Assembly: GCF_014202995.1 (NCBI RefSeq)
Contig: NZ_JACHIA010000004.1
Span: 124,001-188,000, forward strand
From: Longimicrobium terrae
Lineage (GTDB): Bacteria > Gemmatimonadota > Gemmatimonadetes > Longimicrobiales > Longimicrobiaceae
Reading direction: 5' to 3'
DNA length: 64,000 nucleotides
The number at the start of each line of letters is the position of its first letter. Within the stretch, counting starts at the first letter, position 1. The position numbers and the translations under genes were made by a program. The notes beneath the pieces are model-generated. The model had not been told where the DNA came from. It was given only the letters and a program-made list of their open reading frames with translations, and made no database searches. Of this stretch, positions 52,651 through 60,019 are shown in pieces.

Positions 52651-53433
52651 TCACGAACTCCCACGTGAACGGGACGGCATGAGCGCGTGCCTGCTGTACT
52701 CGGGCGCCGCCGGGCCACTCCCCAGAGGCGAGGCAGGCCCGAAAGCGCGGCGCGGGCCGGCAGCGGCACCCCCCCGTGCTGCCGACGCGAAGGACCTTGG
52801 ATCTGCTTCACAGGGTTCGCGGGTGCTCTGTCTGGCAGGCGCAGCTGAACGCGGTGTGTGGCTCGCGAAACGTGCGGGTGCCATGCGGTCCCAACACGCG
52901 GACCCGCAGCTTCGGCTTTTCATGTCCGGTTCACCCCGGCTGCACGGCCTGTTCGGCCGGTGAGCCTCGGCCTTGTTCCGCGGGGCGCCCTGTGCTGACT
53001 CGGCGGGTGCCAGCGCGCGCCGTGTCTCCGCCCACGTCTCCTGGCGGAGCCGTCGCAGGCGGAGGAGCGCGGAATCGAGCGCGGGAGATGGAGCCTGTGC
53101 GCTGCGGAATTCGATGTGCCGGATCAGCGCGTCATAGCGCGCGAAGAGTGCATCGAGGGCCGGGTCCTGCAGGCCGCTGGGTGCCGTGGCCCGGAAAACG
53201 GTGTCGATGAAGGGAGCGCTCTGCGTGGCGCCCACGGTGGGCGACGCGAGATCCCGGCGCGGTGGCGCCGCAGTCGGGACTCCACGTCCCGCGGCGATCA
53301 GGACCGCGGCGATCCCCGCCAGCGCGGCGCCGGGGCTCCGCAGGAGGCGCCCGAGAAGGGGACGCTGCCCGGGACGCACCGCGCCCTCCGCGGGTGTGCC
53401 CGCCCCTGGGCTCTCGTCACGCACGCTGCTCAC
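52651..53433 (-). CDS. Single-pass membrane protein, copy A
   Basis: 260 aa from GTG 53433, overlapping the stop of the small gene upstream (GTGA). Basic N-terminus PGQRPLLGRLLRSPG, one membrane helix ALAGIAAVLIAAGRG, then ALDALFARYDALIRHIEFRS and LLRLRRLRQETWAETRR helices. The last about 110 residues are Cys/Pro/Ser-rich and may be unrelated DNA read through, so the natural C-terminus could be near 52980. A truncated copy lies at 54471-54719. Follows the PRTRC ThiF gene in the ancestral order. Confidence 0.55.
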   Translation of the reverse strand: MSSVRDESPGAGTPAEGAVRPGQRPLLGRLLRSPGAALAGIAAVLIAAGRGVPTAAPPRRDLASPTVGATQSAPFIDTVFRATAPSGLQDPALDALFARYDALIRHIEFRSAQAPSPALDSALLRLRRLRQETWAETRRALAPAESAQGAPRNKAEAHRPNRPCSRGEPDMKSRSCGSACWDRMAPARFASHTPRSAAPARQSTREPCEADPRSFASAARGGAAAGPRRAFGPASPLGSGPAAPEYSRHALMPSRSRGSS

Positions 53434-53748
53434 GGCCGGTCGCTCCGGGCATGGAGCCTGGGTGTGGAGTAGAGGAGCGAAGCGGGAATCCGGGTCACGT
53501 GCCGAAATCCTTCCGGTCCCAGGATCGCGACCGTGGGACGACGGCGGGGTGCGGGAGCGGTGTCGCCGTCCACGACCACGCCGCGGCCGTGCTCGGACCA
53601 GGCGACCCGGTCGCCGGGCTGGGGAGTGCGGTTCATCGGGGCATGCCTCTTCAGGCGGCGCGGGGGACGGCGGGAGGCGCCGGCCGGGTGCGGCGGCCGC
53701 GTGCCGGTCTGGTACCCCGGGCGACCTTCACGGGACCGCCCCGCATGA
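53262..53748. repeat. ~480-bp direct repeat, copy A
   Basis: Matches 54549-55029 throughout at roughly 90-95 percent identity by eye. It covers the start of the membrane-protein gene, the complete 68-aa gene and the 3' end of the ThiF gene (tail PAPPAVPRAA against PAPPAVPLAA). The ThiF part here is only a fragment. The 800-bp cargo gene segment lies between the copies. Confidence 0.9.
53430..53636 (-). CDS. 68-aa small protein, copy A
   Basis: MNRTPQPGDRVAWSEHGRGV, then VVDGDTAPAPRRRPTVAILG and GFRHVTRIPASLLYSTPRLH. The 'PGDRVAW....RG.VV......VA.LG..G' pattern resembles small SH3-like/CarD- or KOW-type beta barrels. Copy B at 54716-54919 differs by one or two residues. It is coupled to the membrane-protein gene by GTGA. 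Confidence 0.7.
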   Translation of the reverse strand: MNRTPQPGDRVAWSEHGRGVVVDGDTAPAPRRRPTVAILGPEGFRHVTRIPASLLYSTPRLHARSDRP

Positions 53749-53816
53749 CCGCCACGCTGATTGCTCGCCGACGCCCGGTTTCCGCTAGATGTTGCGGCGG
53801 GAGGAGGTTCACCCGG

Positions 53817-54386
53817 CTAAGAGTTCGGTTTCGGTTGCCCCGTGTCCAACCGGGACTCACTCTGTGAGTTTTCCTCGTCGATTGTCGGCGCTCGTCCACC
53901 ATCTACATCCGGGGGCAAGATCATGTACTCGGCGAGATCCGTTTTCATGACAAGCGGGCGCTGATTAGCTTTGATGTGCTGACCCAGTACAGCGGCAATT
54001 GTCTCGCGGAAGCGGGAGAGGAGTCTCTTGCCCGAGTACCCCTGCGCCTCATACGGGAATCCTTCCGACAGCAGCTTCTCCGCGATCGCTCGGGCTGTGA
54101 TCGGCGTACCGGGTGACGCCTCCAGCACACCAACGGCCGCCATGCGCACAGACAATTTCCGCGGATGGTCAGTGGACTGGGTACCCTCTTCTTCTTCTCC
54201 GGTACCCAGTGGAACGGAATTCTTTCCGCCGACTTCGTCACCGAGGTACGAACGGACCGTGCGGATTGAAAGTTTTAGTTCCTTGACGCGATTCTCAGCT
54301 TTTTCGACGAGGCGGCGTGCATCTTGGAGCCGCTTCATCGCATCCCTCAAGTCAGACTCCATTCTTTCGATAATCGATGTGCTCAT
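53817..54386 (-). CDS. Cargo gene: coiled coil plus winged-helix-like protein
   Basis: 189 aa from ATG 54386 (MSTSIIERMESDLRDAMKRL). Residues 5-50 form a coiled coil (ARRLVEKAENRVKELKLSIR). Residues of about 85-150 (VRMAAVGVLEASPGTPITAR, AIAEKLLSEGFPYEAQGYSG, LSRFRETIAAVLGQHIKAN) resemble the HB1/ASXL-type winged helix found in DNA-binding and restriction-like proteins. The tail is acidic. GC content is clearly lower than its neighbours and it sits between 480-bp direct repeats, so it was inserted. Function unknown. Confidence 0.65.
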   Translation of the reverse strand: MSTSIIERMESDLRDAMKRLQDARRLVEKAENRVKELKLSIRTVRSYLGDEVGGKNSVPLGTGEEEEGTQSTDHPRKLSVRMAAVGVLEASPGTPITARAIAEKLLSEGFPYEAQGYSGKRLLSRFRETIAAVLGQHIKANQRPLVMKTDLAEYMILPPDVDGGRAPTIDEENSQSESRLDTGQPKPNS

Positions 54387-54470
54387 AGGGATGTCGTCAC
54401 GAGGCGGCTGGGCGGAACACCGGAAAAATCTCCCCAACTTACTTGTCAGCGAGGAATTCACAAGCATTTG

Positions 54471-54719
54471 CTAGGTAGAATCCTCACCCAGAACTCTGCG
54501 AGGAGCACGCACGATGTGTGTTGCTTCACAGCGAGTTCCCGCGAGGTCTGGCGTCGCCGCCGGGACTCCGCGCCCCGCGGCGATCAGCACGGCGGCGATC
54601 CCCGCCAGCGCGGCGCCGGGGCTCCGCAGGAGGCGCCCGAGCAGGGGACGCTGCCCGGGACGCACCGCGCCCTCCGCGGGTGTGCCCGCCACCGGACCTT
54701 CGTCGTGCACGCTGCTCAC
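54471..54719 (-). pseudogene. Truncated membrane-protein gene, copy B
   Basis: The first about 50 residues (GQRPLLGRLLRSPGAALAGI, AAVLIAAGRGVPAAT) match the gene at 52651-53433, then the sequence diverges into unrelated codons and stops at 54471. The break marks one edge of the inserted cargo segment. Confidence 0.75.
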
Positions 54720-55029
54720 GGCCGGTCGCTCCGGCTGTGGAGCCTGGGCGTGGAATAGAGGAGTGAGGCGGGAATCCGGGTCACGTGCCGGAATCCTTCC
54801 GGTCCCAGGATCGCGACCGTGGGACGGCGGCGGGGCGCGGGAGCGGTGTCGCCATCCACGACCACGCCGCGGCCGTGCTCGGACCAGGCGACCCGGTCGC
54901 CGGGCTGGGGAGTGCGGTTCATCGGGGCATGCCTGTTCAGGCGGCCAGGGGGACGGCGGGAGGCGCCGGCCGGGTGCGGCCGCGTACCGGTCTGGTACCC
55001 CCGGCGACCTCCGCGGGACCGCCCCGCAT
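54549..55029. repeat. ~480-bp direct repeat, copy B
   Basis: See copy A (53262-53748). This copy is attached to the complete PRTRC ThiF gene and therefore probably marks the original locus. Confidence 0.9.
54716..54919 (-). CDS. 68-aa small protein, copy B
   Basis: Nearly identical to the protein at 53430-53636 (SLLYSTPRLHSRSDRP instead of LHARSDRP). It starts 18 nt after the ThiF stop, so the ancestral operon was ThiF - 68-aa protein - membrane protein. Probably a small beta-barrel; role in the PRTRC operon unknown. Confidence 0.7.
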   Translation of the reverse strand, partial: NRTPQPGDRVAWSEHGRGVVVDGDTAPAPRRRPTVAILGPEGFRHVTRIPASLLYSTPRLHSRSDRP

Positions 55030-55785
55030 GGCGGCCCATTGCTTCGGGTCGACCGGGATTGGCTGGACGAGGCCGATCTCCGCGGCGACGAACGCCCCGT
55101 GATGTGTGATCTCTCCCCGGCTGAAGATCTGCGCGAGGAGGAACAGCATGTGGTAGGCGAGCAGGTGGTTGATGAAGGGGGCCTGCTTCGTCAGCGCCTC
55201 ACGCACCGAGCAGGACGGCCCATTGTCCTCCGGGCCCAGCCGGACCGTGTCGGACAGCAGCTCGTCCACGGTGGGTAGCCGGAGCGGGTCCTTTTGTCCG
55301 CGGGCGGGCTGCCCGAGCACCACCTGCCCGAACGCCGGGCCGTTCCCGGCGTCCAGCCAGTAGCGCACCTTGGCCGCCCTGCGCGTCGACGCGGCGATCA
55401 TCCGGCGCCCCGCGCGATTGTCCATGCAGCCCACCACGATGTCGAAGTCGAGCTTGTCGTCGGATGTGATGTAGCGCGGGTGGACCCTCCAGTTCAGCCC
55501 CCAGAAGCGGTTGATCCCGGTGATCAGCACCTCGGCCTTGTTCCGGCCGATGTGATGCTCCGTGAAGGGCGTCCTCCCCCGGTTGGCGTCGGTGACCTGG
55601 TCCCCGTCGGCCAGCGTGACCTCGAGCCCGCCGGGATGGCCGAGCGCGACCATGGAGTGGTGAAGGTTCGGCAGCCCGGACGCGAACGCCGCCCCCGTGC
55701 CGCCGCACCCGACCACGAGCATCCGGACGGGGCCTTCCAGCAGGCGCGGGTCGATGCGGTGCGTCTCTACCTTTTTGTCAGCCAT
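54937..55785 (-). CDS. PRTRC system ThiF-family (E1-like) protein
   Basis: 282 aa. Rossmann nucleotide-binding loop GCGGTG (26-31), acidic end of strand 2 at D60, DNR (122-124) as in E1/ThiF adenylating enzymes, and PSCSVREALTKQAPFINHLL (190-209), where C192 is a candidate active-site Cys typical of the PRTRC ThiF family. It would adenylate the C-terminus of a ubiquitin-like protein, probably protein C at 58625. The start at 55785 overlaps the 3' end of the protein B gene by 19 nt. Its C-terminal tail was duplicated in copy A. Confidence 0.92.
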   Translation of the reverse strand: MADKKVETHRIDPRLLEGPVRMLVVGCGGTGAAFASGLPNLHHSMVALGHPGGLEVTLADGDQVTDANRGRTPFTEHHIGRNKAEVLITGINRFWGLNWRVHPRYITSDDKLDFDIVVGCMDNRAGRRMIAASTRRAAKVRYWLDAGNGPAFGQVVLGQPARGQKDPLRLPTVDELLSDTVRLGPEDNGPSCSVREALTKQAPFINHLLAYHMLFLLAQIFSRGEITHHGAFVAAEIGLVQPIPVDPKQWAAMRGGPAEVAGGTRPVRGRTRPAPPAVPLAA

Positions 55786-56471
55786 TCTTCGAGCCGCTCC
55801 TCGCTCGGGACGAGCCAGGGTGTGGGGAAGCGGGGAAGTGTGCGGAGGGCCCGCAGCATCGCGGCGTAGCCCTTCGGGTGCCCGCACAGCCGCGCGTCAT
55901 GGGGTGTGGTGAACGCGGAGTCCCAGAAGGCCCGCTCCCAGGCATCCATGCACTCGGCCGGGGGCGCGGTCGGGACCGGCATGGTTCCCATGCAGAGACT
56001 GCCGTTCTGGTAGATGTTCCAGAGCGGCGCGATGTACAGCGGGGTCTTTGGGCCCGGCCGCCCGCGGCACGCGAGGGCACGGATGCGCAGGCGGCGGTCG
56101 CGGACGTGGTACAGCAGCGCGGGCATCCGGACGGCGATCCCGCTGTGCCGGGCCATGCGGCTCCCGGCGACGAACAGCGGCCGGTGGAGTCCAGCCGGCG
56201 ACCACCAGGCGGCCTCCTCGGGGCCCTGGGCCAGCAGGCGGGGGCTCAGCAGATCCAGGCCTCGGGAGGTCCCGCTCCGCAGCATGCGCGCGAGGTATTC
56301 CGGGTCGGCGGGAACCCCGGCGCCGTACTCCGGTCCGTCCGGCCCGTCGATGATGGGGCGGACCTCGACGTAGACCCGCTCCGTGCCGTAGCCTCCACTC
56401 GCGTAGACGAGCAGCGCCTCGCGGAGCTCCAGATCGACGCTGGCCCCGGTGTCGATGTGCGTGTGGATCAT
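55767..56471 (-). CDS. PRTRC system protein B (E2-like)
   Basis: 234 aa; ATG 56471 overlaps the stop of the preceding F-like gene (ATGA). The conserved C-terminal half YIAPLWNIYQNGSLCMGTM (146-164) contains C160, matching the position of the catalytic Cys proposed for the prokaryotic E2-like family D (Prok-E2_D) to which PRTRC B belongs. CMDAWERAFWDSAFTTP and a Pro-rich W..PS......W end follow. It would accept a ubiquitin-like protein from the ThiF enzyme. The thioester chemistry in PRTRC is predicted, not shown here. Confidence 0.88.
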   Translation of the reverse strand: MIHTHIDTGASVDLELREALLVYASGGYGTERVYVEVRPIIDGPDGPEYGAGVPADPEYLARMLRSGTSRGLDLLSPRLLAQGPEEAAWWSPAGLHRPLFVAGSRMARHSGIAVRMPALLYHVRDRRLRIRALACRGRPGPKTPLYIAPLWNIYQNGSLCMGTMPVPTAPPAECMDAWERAFWDSAFTTPHDARLCGHPKGYAAMLRALRTLPRFPTPWLVPSEERLEEWLTKR

Positions 56472-57457
56472 CCGGCGATCCCCCGTACGGCGTCCATCAG
56501 CTGCTCGCCGCGGACGAGCGTGCGGAGGACTCTCCGGGCCTCCCGGAGCGAGGCGGCCAGGTGGGCGGGGGAGCGGGTGTCGATCAGCACGACGGCGTGC
56601 GGTGCGCCGCTGTAGCCGCTGTTCATCTCGTCCTCCTGCAGCTCGTCGTAGGCGTGGTGAACGACGTCGTGGGCACGCCGCGTGAGAAGGACCGCCGCGG
56701 ATGAGTGCCCCTCGAAGCCGGATCGCATCTCGTCCCGCGCCCCGCCGCTCGTGTGCCGCCTCGGCACGCCGGACTCGGCCACGAGTGCCGCGGCGCTCCG
56801 CCGGATGGCTCCGGGCAGCGATCCCAGGGCGGTGATCCGGTCCGCGCGGGTGGCGAGCGGGGTGTAGCTCCGCTGGACGTGGCGATCGACGGCGGCGAAC
56901 TCCCGGATCCGGCGGCGGGTCGCCGCCCGCTCCGCGGCGGCGTCTTCCTCGTCGGAGCAGTCCAGGCACTCCGCCCACCAAATGGGCATCCAATCCAGGT
57001 CGCTGGGGTCCCACACGTGCACCGCGCGGCCGAGCCCGTGGCGGAGCGCGTACGCAATCACGCCGGCGGCCCTGGGGCCCCACTGCCCGGCCATCGCCTC
57101 CAGCGGCGCGACGATGCAGGAGCCCGCGTCCACCGTGATCGCGAGCCGCGCGCGACTGGCCGCCGTTCGCTCCTCGGGCTCCTGGCCCAGCACCTGTGCC
57201 CAGGGGGCGAGGATCAGGTGGAGATCCAGCGCGTCGGGTGAGGTGCCGGTGAGCCTCCGGACCCACCGCTGCCATCCTCTGAGGAGCAGCCCCTTCGGCG
57301 TGGCCTCGGACCGGCGCCAATCATCCGGCCCCAGAATCCCCGCCCGGACGAGCGGCGCCGCCAGTTGTGCCAGCTCGCTCTCGGTCGCCGAGCCGCCGAT
57401 GCTCACGCGGGGCGGCAGCGCCGAGGCCGGGGGCAGCCGGCCGCCGCCCGTCAGCAC
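56468..57457 (-). CDS. PRTRC system protein F-like, copy 2
   Basis: 329 aa from GTG 57457. Middle: RARLAITVDAGSCIVAPLEA, MAGQWGPRAAGVIAYALRHG, then HVWDPSDLDWMPIWWAECLD, an acidic stretch and RRIREFAAVDRHV. The layout (beta segment, 'A..Y.L', W-rich turn, DEE-rich patch, C-terminal alpha/beta) parallels the other F-like protein at 57646 and PRTRC F. An extra C-terminal domain has AVVLIDTRSPAHLAASLREA. Two F paralogues in one cassette are unusual. Confidence 0.65.
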   Translation of the reverse strand: MLTGGGRLPPASALPPRVSIGGSATESELAQLAAPLVRAGILGPDDWRRSEATPKGLLLRGWQRWVRRLTGTSPDALDLHLILAPWAQVLGQEPEERTAASRARLAITVDAGSCIVAPLEAMAGQWGPRAAGVIAYALRHGLGRAVHVWDPSDLDWMPIWWAECLDCSDEEDAAAERAATRRRIREFAAVDRHVQRSYTPLATRADRITALGSLPGAIRRSAAALVAESGVPRRHTSGGARDEMRSGFEGHSSAAVLLTRRAHDVVHHAYDELQEDEMNSGYSGAPHAVVLIDTRSPAHLAASLREARRVLRTLVRGEQLMDAVRGIAG

Positions 57458-57642
57458 GGCGCGGGCAGGCCCCGGTCGATCGAGCGGGCCGGTGCGGTAC
57501 GGATCGCCGCGCGGAGACGCGTCCCGAGCAGCTGATGGGCGGGGGAGGCCACGGCGGCCCGTACCTGCGCGCGCGTCTCGCCGCAGTAGGCGGGGTCCGA
57601 CCATCGATCGAGCTCCTGAAGGAGCCATTCGTCGTCGCTCAT
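57451..57642 (-). CDS. Small 63-aa protein between the F-like genes
   Basis: MSDDEWLLQELDRWSDPAYC, then GETRAQVRAAVASPAHQLLG and a basic tail. Starts 3 nt after the stop of the first F-like gene and overlaps the GTG start of the second, so it is embedded in the operon. Helical, one Cys pair; not a PRTRC component I recognise. Confidence 0.55.
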   Translation of the reverse strand: MSDDEWLLQELDRWSDPAYCGETRAQVRAAVASPAHQLLGTRLRAAIRTAPARSIDRGLPAPC

Positions 57643-57645
57643 CCT

Positions 57646-58587
57646 CTACTCGGTAGATGGGGATTCCAGTGCCGCCACGACCCTCGCCGTCGTGCGTACC
57701 TGTCGAAGCGTATGGACCCAGCGCGCCCAAGCGAGATGGCACGCGGACGGGTCGGCGGGATCGAGCAGCCACATGTACTGCGGCATGCACGGGGAGCTGT
57801 CCTGCGCATTCAGGTGCTCCGCCTCATCGAGCGCGTGGCTAAGGGCGCAGTCGTCGTCCCACACCAGGTGGATCGCCGGTGGGGTAGGCGCCCACCCGGC
57901 GCCGTCTGCTTCCGCCCACGCCACCTCGTTGATCGGCGACCTCACGCGGTCGAGCGCGGCGAGCAGCTCCAGGAGGCGCCGGATCCTGCCGGGCGGGATC
58001 GCGTCGGACCGCGCACTGATCCCGCGGCGGCGGAAATGGTCCAGCTGCTCGCCAAGCGCGGCGGCCTCCCGGGCACGATGCCGGATTTCCTCTCCCTCTT
58101 CGCTCTCCTCCTCGCAGCAGGCCCAGCCGTCGATGATCCATTCGAGGTCGCCGGCATCCCCGGTCGCGAGAGGCGTATGCCGGAAGAGCGCATGGAGGAC
58201 CGCCGCGGCCTGCCGCTCGCCGAGCGCGGCGATGACACGCCGGACCCGGATCCGGCAGGTCTCCCGGCAGTCGATGCCCAGCACCCAGCGGCTGTCGTGT
58301 GGCGGGGACTCTTCCCCCATCTCGTCCCGGAAATCCGACCACGACCGGAGGAACCCGCCCACCGACAGGAGATCGGGCAGACACCGGCTCAGATGCCGGA
58401 CGGTGCGGCTGACCGCCCGCTCCACGAGCCCGGGTGGCGTCGGTAGCTCCGAGATCCAGTCGCGCCGGCTCGCGATTCCGCACCGCACCAGCACGCGGGC
58501 AAGGTCGACCAGCCCCGGCCGGGCGCGGAACACGGTCATTCGCGCGGGAACCCCCATGAGCCCGGGGAGCGCCAGGGGCCGCCGCAT
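57646..58587 (-). CDS. PRTRC system protein F-like, copy 1
   Basis: 313 aa with GGAAGG six bases before ATG 58587. DLARVLVRCGIASRRDWISE at the N-terminus, RWVLGIDCRETCRIRVRRVI, LGERQAAAVLHALFRHTPLA, then DLEWIIDGWACCEEESEEGE and CALSHALDEAEHLNAQDSSP near the C-terminus. This order (helical start, beta core, W/E-rich loop, 'H..DE..H') matches PRTRC F proteins. The function of F is unknown. Confidence 0.75.
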   Translation of the reverse strand: MRRPLALPGLMGVPARMTVFRARPGLVDLARVLVRCGIASRRDWISELPTPPGLVERAVSRTVRHLSRCLPDLLSVGGFLRSWSDFRDEMGEESPPHDSRWVLGIDCRETCRIRVRRVIAALGERQAAAVLHALFRHTPLATGDAGDLEWIIDGWACCEEESEEGEEIRHRAREAAALGEQLDHFRRRGISARSDAIPPGRIRRLLELLAALDRVRSPINEVAWAEADGAGWAPTPPAIHLVWDDDCALSHALDEAEHLNAQDSSPCMPQYMWLLDPADPSACHLAWARWVHTLRQVRTTARVVAALESPSTE

Positions 58588-58624
58588 GGTTACCTTCCAG
58601 CGGGGCCAAGCGCCGGCCGCGCCA

Positions 58625-58870
58625 TCAGCCGTTGACCCCGGCCTGGGTCGTGTAGGTGTAGATCGCCTCGTTCCCCTGCATCTCCGGCCCGTCGATCTTT
58701 GCCGTCGCGATCGCGGCGTAGTGGGTGGCGTGCACCCGCCGCACGGCCTCGGGGCTGCGGCCGGGAAGCGAATCCTCGAGCTTGATTCCGTTGTACATGA
58801 ACACACGGACGATTCGCTGGGGAGTCGTCCTGCCGCGCGGACGAGCCGCGGGCGAGGCTGTGGTCGGCAT
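58625..58870 (-). CDS. PRTRC system protein C (ubiquitin-like)
   Basis: 81 aa from ATG 58870. After a basic, disordered start the conserved core reads RIVRVFMYNGIKLEDSLPGR, SPEAVRRVHATHYAAIATAK, then IDGPEMQGNEAIYTYTTQAG and the C-terminus VNG. PRTRC C is a beta-grasp ubiquitin-like family (Prok_Ub); the terminal Gly is what an E1/E2 pathway would activate. Sits between E and the F-like genes in the usual PRTRC order. Confidence 0.9.
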   Translation of the reverse strand: MPTTASPAARPRGRTTPQRIVRVFMYNGIKLEDSLPGRSPEAVRRVHATHYAAIATAKIDGPEMQGNEAIYTYTTQAGVNG

Positions 58871-58930
58871 TGGGGTGTGATCCTCAGGTGCGGGTGGCAG
58901 GACGGGCGGCACGGGCCGCCCCAGAGATTC

Positions 58931-59494
58931 TCAGTCGAACATCGCGCTGATCTCGTCTCCGGCGGGCGCCGGGGCACCGGCCGCCACGAGCACCGGCTCC
59001 GGCGTGGCGGGGGGCGCGGCGGTGTCGGCCGGCTGGGCGGGCTGGTCGCCCTCCTCGGCGGCTGCGTCGCTGGGAGCCGGGACCCGGGGGCTGGAGGCTG
59101 GCGGCCCGGCCGGCGGGGGATCGAGGCTGATCTGGGCGCTGGCCGGAGAGGGGGCGTCGGTCGCCCGGCCGCCCTTTGGAGGCTTCTTCATCACCGCCTG
59201 GCGCTTCTGCTCCGCCGCGGCCGCGACCTGGTCCAGCACCCGCTGGAGGCTCTCGCGCGCGGGCACCCAGGTGTTGGCCACCAGGCCCGGGAGATCCTGG
59301 TCCAGCTCGGCCGGGCTGGCCGTGACCGTGAACCCCTGCGCCAGCTCCGGCTCTTCGTCGTTGCTGGCGCGGACCGGCTGGCAGACCACGTGGAGGTCTC
59401 CGTCCTCGGCCGCGCTCACGATCAGGTGGACGGGCCGGCGCGTGGTGATCGGCGCGAGTGCCTGCATCAGGCCGCCGCTGGGCTCGGAGGTCAT
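58931..59494 (-). CDS. PRTRC system protein E
   Basis: 187 aa. The N-terminal domain LMQALAPITTRRPVHLIVSA, then HVVCQPVRASNDEEPELAQG, FTVTASPAELDQDLPGLV matches PRTRC E (a beta domain followed by 'G...ElD..L...L......'). A coiled coil with ESLQRVLDQVAAAAEQKRQA follows and the C-terminus is Pro/Ala-rich and disordered, ending ISAMFD. First gene of the PRTRC operon in this window. Role unknown. Confidence 0.85.
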   Translation of the reverse strand: MTSEPSGGLMQALAPITTRRPVHLIVSAAEDGDLHVVCQPVRASNDEEPELAQGFTVTASPAELDQDLPGLVANTWVPARESLQRVLDQVAAAAEQKRQAVMKKPPKGGRATDAPSPASAQISLDPPPAGPPASSPRVPAPSDAAAEEGDQPAQPADTAAPPATPEPVLVAAGAPAPAGDEISAMFD

Positions 59495-59516
59495 CTGGAA
59501 ACCTTTCGCTGGATGG

Positions 59517-59554
59517 AAAACGGCGCGGGGCCGACCCGGATGGGCCGACCCCGC
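59517..59554 (-). terminator. Hairpin terminator upstream of the PRTRC operon
   Basis: 13-bp stem with two G-U pairs (59525-59537 with 59542-59554) followed on the minus strand by TTTT (59517-59520). It separates the 134-aa gene from PRTRC E, so the PRTRC operon probably has its own promoter within about 25-100 nt, or partial read-through. Confidence 0.65.
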
Positions 59555-59614
59555 GTTCTCATGTTTCGCCGGCCGCGCCCGTGGCGCGGCTCGCCGCTCC
59601 CGCGGGCGCGGCGC

Positions 59615-60019
59615 CTACTCGGGGCCGTCCAGCACGAAGCGGTCGAAGGCGTCGGGGCCGAGCGTGAGCCGGTCGAGCACCGCGTGGAGGACCGCGGTCG
59701 GCACGCACCGTCCGATGCCCGCCCGCCAGTAGCGGAGCCACTCGGCGGGCATCCCCACCAGCTCCGGGTCGCTGCCCTCGTCGAGCAGCCGTCCGTCGCC
59801 GTTGAACACCGCCACCTCCCATGCCTCGATCTCCGCCGCCGCGGCAGCCGCGCGCGGGCGGGAGGCGTGTTCGGCCGAGGCCTGGATGCTCACCACGAAG
59901 TCGCCAGCGTCCAGCGGATGGAACAGCCGGCGCTCGCCCGCGCGGGACAGCTCCTCCAGCCGCGACCGGAAGTCCCCCGCGTCCAACCGCTCCCACTCGG
60001 GTCTGTCCATCGGCGTCAT
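59615..60019 (-). CDS. Unknown 134-aa protein
   Basis: MTPMDRPEWERLDAGDFRSR, then LEELSRAGERRLFHPLDAGD, FVVSIQASAEHASRPRAAAA and EIEAWEVAVFNGDGRLLDEG. The ATG at 60019 overlaps the stop of the primase gene. A beta-rich middle and helical ends; no family recognised. Translationally coupled to replication genes. Confidence 0.6.
   Translation of the reverse strand: MTPMDRPEWERLDAGDFRSRLEELSRAGERRLFHPLDAGDFVVSIQASAEHASRPRAAAAAAEIEAWEVAVFNGDGRLLDEGSDPELVGMPAEWLRYWRAGIGRCVPTAVLHAVLDRLTLGPDAFDRFVLDGPE

Noticed and set aside
52101-52811. 236-codon minus-strand frame upstream of the Gly-tract lipoprotein
   Set aside because: Ser/Arg/Pro-rich, no motif, and its end overlaps sequence shared as non-coding DNA with the copy at 19.8 kb.
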